Shown piece after piece: positions 59,287 through 64,000 of a stretch of 64,000 nt of DNA (position 1 is its first letter; every line of letters starts with the position of its first letter). The position numbers and the translations under genes were made by a program. Below the pieces are notes generated by a model, which saw only the letters and a list, made by a program, of their open reading frames with translations, searched no databases and was not told the origin of the DNA. The stretch is from UBA2112 sp964596695 (GTDB taxonomy: Bacteria > Patescibacteriota > Saccharimonadia > Saccharimonadales > Saccharimonadaceae), in assembly GCA_964596695.1 (NCBI GenBank), contig CAZQVE010000001.1, positions 1-64,000 on the forward strand. The letters run 5' to 3'.

Positions 59287-61980
59287 TTACGGACTGGTTG
59301 GCGGCGTTTTGAGTTCCTGTGGCAGGAGATCGTCGGAAATATGCTGCTCTCTCGGATCGGTTATCTCATCCCTATCCGGGTATGGGAACAATTGGCCGTT
59401 CGGCTTCAGACCCAACACGCCTTGGGCGCGCGCCTTGATGAGCGGCTTGATTTCAGTCTTGATATTAGCCCAGGCCATCGGTGACTTGTAGAGCTCGAGC
59501 GCCGTCTGCCGCGAGATTGCCCAGTTGCCATCGTCGTCGCGAGCCTTGAGCGCCTCGATCTGTGAGGATGATTTCTGACTAGAGAACTGAGAAGCGTCCA
59601 TGTTGCGCCACGTCTTTACACTCTCGCTGATTTGCTGCAGCTTGCGGTAACCGTTGTCGACGTCGCGGCTGTAGTCACCGATATCCTTGGCGGAGGTATT
59701 GATCGTGCTATTGTTACTCAAGAAGTGCATGAACGTCTCGTGCATGTCGGAATTCTTGATCGTTTCATGGTGATTGTTGAGCACCTCACGGAGCGTACGG
59801 ATACCCGGATCCTTGGCGTTACCAAGCATGTCGGCGTATGCGCGTAGCGAATCCACGTCGTTTTCCGCGACGGCTTTGTCAAACTCGTCGCGCATGCCTT
59901 TGATATCACCGGCCTTGATAGGAGAGGCCGTTTTGATTGCTTCGACATTTTCCTGTCCAGCGCGAATCACTTCGCTCAATGCACTTGATTTCACCTTGGT
60001 CTTACCCAGTTTATCGACCCTACCGCCAGCACGAACCTGCAGCTCGACGTTCGTATCTTTACCAAGTTCAGTAGCATAATCACGGCTCTGCAATGCCTTG
60101 GCGATTGTCGCATTGCTGTCCGCAATCTTCTGTTCACGATAGATCTCATTGGCAGCAGCGGCGTACTGAGCAAATGCTTCGTTCGGATTATCCTGCGGAT
60201 TGAGCCGACCCGTGCGAGCTTCTTCCCAGCGCGCCTCTTCGCGTGCTTGCAACATCTTGGCCGCGTCTTCGTTCTCGCGTTGACGACCGATCAGTTGCTG
60301 CATGCGTTGATCATGCGCCTTATGCCTCTCGAACTGACGCGTCGCCGTTGACTCACCTGCCTTTTGAATCAGTTCAGCGGTGCCCATGCCATGATGGTGA
60401 CGTCGATAACGCGAGTCATTGTGCCACGCAGCCTCGGTATACGCCTCTCCCTGCTTACCCCAGCTGTCACGATCCTTCTGGTCGAGATTTCGTCGGAATG
60501 CACGGCGCTGGAAGTATGTTCCGTTACCCTGTGCCGCCGCCTTCATAGCCTTGGCTGCCTGTACCTTCGCACGGTCGTTGGCGAAGTCGCGAGTACGTCC
60601 CACCAGCGCGCTCTTTGGTTTGTTCATCATACCGGCGAACTTGCCAAGCATCGATCCACTGAATCGAACGAGGAATGGCGTCAGCGCCAGTGGCGCGACC
60701 TGGATAAACATCGCAAGTAATATAACGCTGATCTGGTCGGTGTTCTGGATGATAATAAATGACGCCAACTGCGACCCGCCATAAAGCAGTGAAAACAACG
60801 GAAAGACCATCAACATGGTCGTGAATAGTCCGCGCCAGCGTTCGAATTGCTTCTCAGTATTCGGAAGCAGGAACGCCACGAACGCAAGCGGTGAAATGAT
60901 AATCAGTACCGTGATCAACGCCTGTCGTGCAGCGAGTACGATAAGAGCGATGAGGACGCTTAACAGCCCGGTAACCAATATCGGGAACAACATAAACACC
61001 AATGCCGTCATCGAACCGCCGACAGCCGCGCCCGTAAAAGCCGCGTAGCCAGCCAATCCCGCGCCGCCAATCGTGCCGGCGCTGAGTAAGAACTGCGTCA
61101 TGCTCTTCCAGTTCAATACGCTGCCACCCGGCATCGGTGCTGGCAATGAATTACGGATTTCCATGAGCGCCTTAGCTATACTGTCGCCCAAAATGTTCGA
61201 CACGTCGACGGCGAGCGCGCAGATATAGTACGAAATATTCACCAAGATAGCCGCGATAATCAGCTTAGGAATCATCTTTTTGATTTCGTAATTGCTGATT
61301 CCATAACTAGTAATTTGCGAGTATATGATGACGAGAAACGCCACGATAAAACAGGCGTTTGCGAGGCCACGAACAATCGCCCATGCTTGGTAAAGACCGC
61401 TAGACGTATCGGTTGACAGCGGTTTGACGGTCAAAAATCCAGCGAGCATGTCAAACACATGATCCATGCCGTCGGCGATCCAGCGCGATACACTACAGAT
61501 AATCCAGCCAACGCCGGTCACGGCGCACGTTGTCTTGCTTTTGTTCTCGGCGTCGCCGCCCCCTGAACCGTCGCCTTGTTTGGCGCTGATTGAGAGTATT
61601 TTCGGTTGCGAAGGATCCGTGTAGTTGTTATTACAGTCAACCGTATAATCGATTTCCTGTGCGTTCGCAATCTCTTTTGTGGTATCGGCATCACCGGGAA
61701 TAACAATTACCTTGGCGGGTTTCGGACAGGTAGTCGCTTGTGACGACGAGACATATGTTTGAGAATTTTCGTCTGTTCCCGGAAGTGTCAGGTCCTGTTT
61801 TTTGTACGTATCGTTACCGTACGTGATTGAGTCGCCGCTCCAGCTCGCATCAGCAGCAAAGGTAGTAGGACTAATCACGGTTGCCAATAGCAAGGCCGGC
61901 ATAAGGACGGCCACTGTTAAAAGGGCAATTCTGCGCAAAGAAAAACTGCCGACTGCGGAGAATCGGATCTTATCCCACAT
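59287..61980 (-). CDS. VirB6/TrbL-like giant membrane protein
   Basis: 897 residues: signal-like helix, an extracytoplasmic region with Cys pairs (about 40-160), six to seven membrane helices (about 165-480), then a long charged helical cytoplasmic tail of over 400 residues ending in Pro-rich TPPTSP. The architecture matches the TrbL/VirB6 proteins of CPR type IV secretion-like systems, which may move DNA or protein into the host. No VirB4 or other partner is in the window. TATAAT lies 10 nt before the ATG. Confidence 0.75.
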   Translation of the reverse strand: MWDKIRFSAVGSFSLRRIALLTVAVLMPALLLATVISPTTFAADASWSGDSITYGNDTYKKQDLTLPGTDENSQTYVSSSQATTCPKPAKVIVIPGDADTTKEIANAQEIDYTVDCNNNYTDPSQPKILSISAKQGDGSGGGDAENKSKTTCAVTGVGWIICSVSRWIADGMDHVFDMLAGFLTVKPLSTDTSSGLYQAWAIVRGLANACFIVAFLVIIYSQITSYGISNYEIKKMIPKLIIAAILVNISYYICALAVDVSNILGDSIAKALMEIRNSLPAPMPGGSVLNWKSMTQFLLSAGTIGGAGLAGYAAFTGAAVGGSMTALVFMLFPILVTGLLSVLIALIVLAARQALITVLIIISPLAFVAFLLPNTEKQFERWRGLFTTMLMVFPLFSLLYGGSQLASFIIIQNTDQISVILLAMFIQVAPLALTPFLVRFSGSMLGKFAGMMNKPKSALVGRTRDFANDRAKVQAAKAMKAAAQGNGTYFQRRAFRRNLDQKDRDSWGKQGEAYTEAAWHNDSRYRRHHHGMGTAELIQKAGESTATRQFERHKAHDQRMQQLIGRQRENEDAAKMLQAREEARWEEARTGRLNPQDNPNEAFAQYAAAANEIYREQKIADSNATIAKALQSRDYATELGKDTNVELQVRAGGRVDKLGKTKVKSSALSEVIRAGQENVEAIKTASPIKAGDIKGMRDEFDKAVAENDVDSLRAYADMLGNAKDPGIRTLREVLNNHHETIKNSDMHETFMHFLSNNSTINTSAKDIGDYSRDVDNGYRKLQQISESVKTWRNMDASQFSSQKSSSQIEALKARDDDGNWAISRQTALELYKSPMAWANIKTEIKPLIKARAQGVLGLKPNGQLFPYPDRDEITDPREQHISDDLLPQELKTPPTSP

Positions 61981-62071
61981 GACATCTGTTATTATACTAT
62001 TTTGTAGTCTTTATTTCAAGTATATTGTTGAGTTAGTAAACATAAGATGTATGTTGAGTGAGAGGGGGCTT

Positions 62072-62107
62072 AAAACCCTGGTGACAGCATGAGCCGCCAC
62101 CAGGGTC
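62072..62107 (-). terminator. Intrinsic terminator of the small membrane gene
   Basis: On the minus strand ACCCTGGTG and CACCAGGGT form a perfect 9-bp stem, followed by TTTTAAG. It begins next to the stop at 62108. Confidence 0.8.
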
Positions 62108-62389
62108 TTAGTGCTCGTCATCAAGCGGCCATTTCGTCCACTCGTTGACGAGGGTTGACTGCAGCTCGCCGGTTCGTCGATCTGCTGCCGCCATGGCATC
62201 CGGGTCATTATGACCAAGAAACAGCAGGGCGAAAAGCGCGATCACGCCGACGATAAGTACAAGTACCAGCAGTAGTACGAAGAAGCCGAGCACCTTGCCG
62301 ACGATTGTCAGACCCAGCAGCGCGCCGACAATGCACGCTACGCTGATAGCCGCGACAGTAAGGCGCTGGCGCATTGTTATGGGTGGCAT
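62108..62389 (-). CDS. Small two-helix membrane protein
   Basis: 93 residues: a basic start, two adjoining hydrophobic helices (about 9-30 and 33-57), and a charged C-terminal tail of 35 residues. Family unknown. GAGAGGA before the ATG. Between dnaJ and the VirB6-like gene. Confidence 0.65.
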   Translation of the reverse strand: MPPITMRQRLTVAAISVACIVGALLGLTIVGKVLGFFVLLLVLVLIVGVIALFALLFLGHNDPDAMAAADRRTGELQSTLVNEWTKWPLDDEH

Positions 62390-62457
62390 ACCCTATCCTC
62401 TCACTCACGTGAATGAATCACAGGAAAATCATAAACTAAAAATATTACTTCGTCAAT

Positions 62458-63570
62458 TTAGACCGAAAACAAACCGCGTTTTTTGGCACCGCTAAATTGT
62501 TGCAGCAATTCTTTTTGCTGTTTGGTTAATTTGGTCGGCGTATCCACGACAATAGTAACGATATGAGGGCCGCGCGCATCTGTGCGTAGGTGTGGTACAC
62601 CATGGTTCGACAGCTTGAAATCAGTACCGCTCTGCGTCCCAGCCGGCACTTTCATACGTACAGTGCCGTCAACCGTTTCCACATCGATCTCTACGCCAAG
62701 TGCCGCGTCAACCATACTGACATGCTCTTCAGACAATATAATATCGGCTTCACGAGTGAACTTCTTGTGGGCTTTGACGCGTATATTTACATACAAATCA
62801 CCGCGCCCACCGCCGCCAATGGCCTCGCCACGTTCGCGCAGCCGGATGGTCGCTCCATCATCGATGCCAGCAGGAATCTTGATGGTCATCGTTTGCTTAC
62901 GCCGTTGCGTACCCTTGCCATGGCAAACGCTACAGATTTTTTCCGGAACTTTACCCCGACCCTTACAGTCAGGACATGTTGCCGCTTGCTGGATCTGACC
63001 AAAAATCGTGTTAACAACCTGTGTCTTCTGACCCGAGCCGCCACAAGTCGGACACGTCTTCATGCTATGACCCGGCTCAACTGTCGTGCCCTTGCAGTGC
63101 TCACATTCGTCGTCCATATCGAGCTCTATTTCGCGCTCGACGCCAAACACGGCTTCATCAAATTTCAACGTTATGCTGGTTTCAATATCGCGACCGCGCC
63201 GTGGACCCGTTGCCTGCTGCGCGCCGCCGCCAAAGAACTGACTGAAAATATCACCCAGATTTTCGCCGCCGAAATCAAAATGAACATTCTGACCGTTAAA
63301 TCCACCGAAACCGCCGCCGAAAGGATTGCCGCCGCCAGCTGCTCCACTCGCGCCGCCCACGCCGGCGTGACCGAACTGATCATAGCGCTGGCGCTTCTGC
63401 TGATCCTTGAGTACTTCGTAGGCTTCGTTAATTTCTTTGAACTTTGTCTCGTCACCGCCTTCTTTGTCCGGGTGGTGCTGAACAGCCTGCTTACGGAAAG
63501 CCTTCTTGATCTCATCAGCCGAGGCGTTTTTGCTGACGCCCAAAACTTCGTAATAATCACGTTTAGTCAT
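62458..63570 (-). CDS. dnaJ: Chaperone DnaJ
   Basis: 370 residues, type I DnaJ: J domain with HPD (QHHPDKEGG), Gly/Phe-rich linker with FGGGFGGF, four zinc repeats (CEHCKGT, CPTCGGSG, CPDCKGRG, CSVCHGKG) and the C-terminal substrate domain. Co-chaperone of DnaK. TACAAT at 63578-63583 ends 7 nt before the ATG: leaderless. Controlled by the adjacent CIRCE operator. dnaK/grpE/hrcA are outside this window. Confidence 0.96.
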   Translation of the reverse strand: MTKRDYYEVLGVSKNASADEIKKAFRKQAVQHHPDKEGGDETKFKEINEAYEVLKDQQKRQRYDQFGHAGVGGASGAAGGGNPFGGGFGGFNGQNVHFDFGGENLGDIFSQFFGGGAQQATGPRRGRDIETSITLKFDEAVFGVEREIELDMDDECEHCKGTTVEPGHSMKTCPTCGGSGQKTQVVNTIFGQIQQAATCPDCKGRGKVPEKICSVCHGKGTQRRKQTMTIKIPAGIDDGATIRLRERGEAIGGGGRGDLYVNIRVKAHKKFTREADIILSEEHVSMVDAALGVEIDVETVDGTVRMKVPAGTQSGTDFKLSNHGVPHLRTDARGPHIVTIVVDTPTKLTKQQKELLQQFSGAKKRGLFSV

Positions 63571-63583
63571 TGTTTTTATTGTA

Positions 63584-63620
63584 GTAAACTAGCACTCAAT
63601 ATGCAAGAGTGCTAGTTTAC
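63584..63620. promoter_or_regulatory. CIRCE operator (HrcA site) for dnaJ
   Basis: GTAAACTAGCACTC, 9-nt spacer, GAGTGCTAGTTTAC: a perfect 14-bp inverted repeat that contains the CIRCE consensus TTAGCACTC-N9-GAGTGCTAA with one symmetric change (CTAGCACTC/GAGTGCTAG). It lies immediately upstream of the dnaJ -10 box, where HrcA would block transcription. Confidence 0.93.
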
Positions 63621-63640
63621 CGTAAGGCTCATTGTACTAG

Positions 63641-64000
63641 CTAAGCAGGGGTGGTTCGATAAATTACCCATCGGCGAACCAGCCATAGCATGCCTGAACC
63701 TCCGGCAATGGTAAAGCCGGTTATCATCATGATGGCAGCAAGCGGATCTTCGTGCGGGCTAGCGAGTGGAACCAAAGTCTCTCCGCTAGTCCTTGCCGGA
63801 TGATTGCCGCTTTGGATAGCCGATGCCAAGACTGCTGCCGAATACGCCGGGTCGCTACTGCCGCCCCCCGCCATCGCGCCAGATGCACCGGCATAGGACT
63901 TCGGACGAAAGCCGAAGTGGAGGTCTGGCGCGCCTGCCACGGCGGTATGTGATGCCGTCGCGTCACCGCTCAGCGGTATAATCGTTCCAGCCGCAGTGTC
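63641..64000 (-). CDS. C-terminal end of a membrane-anchored surface protein (partial)
   Basis: The frame stays open to the window edge, so this is the last about 119 residues of a longer protein. It has a Gly/Ala/Ser-rich region, a DLHFGFRPKSYAG segment, then one membrane helix (about 26-11 residues from the end) and a short basic tail. Probably a wall- or membrane-anchored surface protein; family unknown. An internal GTG at 63940 is not taken as the start. Confidence 0.6.
   Translation of the reverse strand, partial: DTAAGTIIPLSGDATASHTAVAGAPDLHFGFRPKSYAGASGAMAGGGSSDPAYSAAVLASAIQSGNHPARTSGETLVPLASPHEDPLAAIMMITGFTIAGGSGMLWLVRRWVIYRTTPA

Noticed and set aside
59287..61980. Complete type IV secretion locus
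   Set aside because: Only one VirB6/TrbL-like component is present in the window; no VirB4, VirD4 or other parts are seen, so only the single protein is called.
62590..63615. 341-codon plus-strand frame over dnaJ
   Set aside because: It lies entirely antisense to a canonical dnaJ with all motifs and has no recognisable domain. A shadow frame is the simpler reading.

Overview
The window reads as chromosomal DNA of a Candidatus Saccharibacteria (TM7, CPR/Patescibacteria) bacterium or a close relative. This is inferred from gene content, not from a marker phylogeny. Supporting traits: a Gram-positive style envelope set (MurT/GatD, bifunctional PBP, GtrA, membrane glycosyltransferase), RNase Y, a very short TsaB, a type IV pilus operon with a PRC-barrel gene at its end, ComEC without its nuclease-like domain, a giant VirB6/TrbL-like membrane protein, salvage rather than de novo nucleotide genes, and lamin-tail surface proteins. 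TGA is a normal stop (for example pilM), so the UGA-recoded CPR lineages are unlikely.

Layout. 1-2.2 kb: a cassette with a secreted matrixin-like metalloprotease and a membrane-anchored protein, enclosed by two identical 219-bp repeats in inverted orientation. 2.2-8.5 kb: Nudix, small hypotheticals, a prepilin-like protein, a deaminase, a 2H phosphoesterase with a membrane tail, a DEAD-box helicase and a two-component pair. 8.7-17.1 kb: a membrane-anchored Clp-type AAA+ protein, MurT/GatD, a peroxiredoxin, an OpgC-like protein, GT39 and GtrA. 17.2-21 kb: tRNA-Pro and a nucleotide salvage group (Nudix, apt, HTH-Nudix, prs, amidotransferase). 21-25 kb: rny, tsaB, tsaE. 24.9-31.2 kb: the pilBCMNO operon. 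31.3-38.3 kb: recX-recA, ruvB, kup, ruvA. 38.4-48.6 kb: PBP1A, a YHYH protein, ruvC, a three-gene flavin electron-transfer operon, a lamin-tail protein, yebC. 48.7-51.7 kb: a PaaX/Cas2-like regulator flanked by long perfect palindromes, comEC, pgl. 51.7-54 kb: tRNA-Lys with a structured leader, a hypothetical, and a beta-lactamase-like lipoprotein. 54-59.2 kb: an operon of two ATP-grasp ligases with a retropepsin-like protease and an HExxH peptidase, probably a protein-tail editing system. 59.3-64 kb: VirB6-like protein, dnaJ under a textbook CIRCE operator, and the end of a surface protein.

Two patterns cut across the window. First, at least 19 genes have a TATAAT-like box ending exactly 6 or 7 nt before the start codon and no Shine-Dalgarno, which predicts widespread leaderless mRNAs. 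Second, yebC-ruvC-ruvA-ruvB keep their usual order and strand but are pulled apart over about 14 kb by cargo genes. The best candidates for undescribed biology are the palindrome/PaaX-like regulon, the ligase/peptidase operon, the flavin electron-transfer operon and the inverted-repeat cassette.
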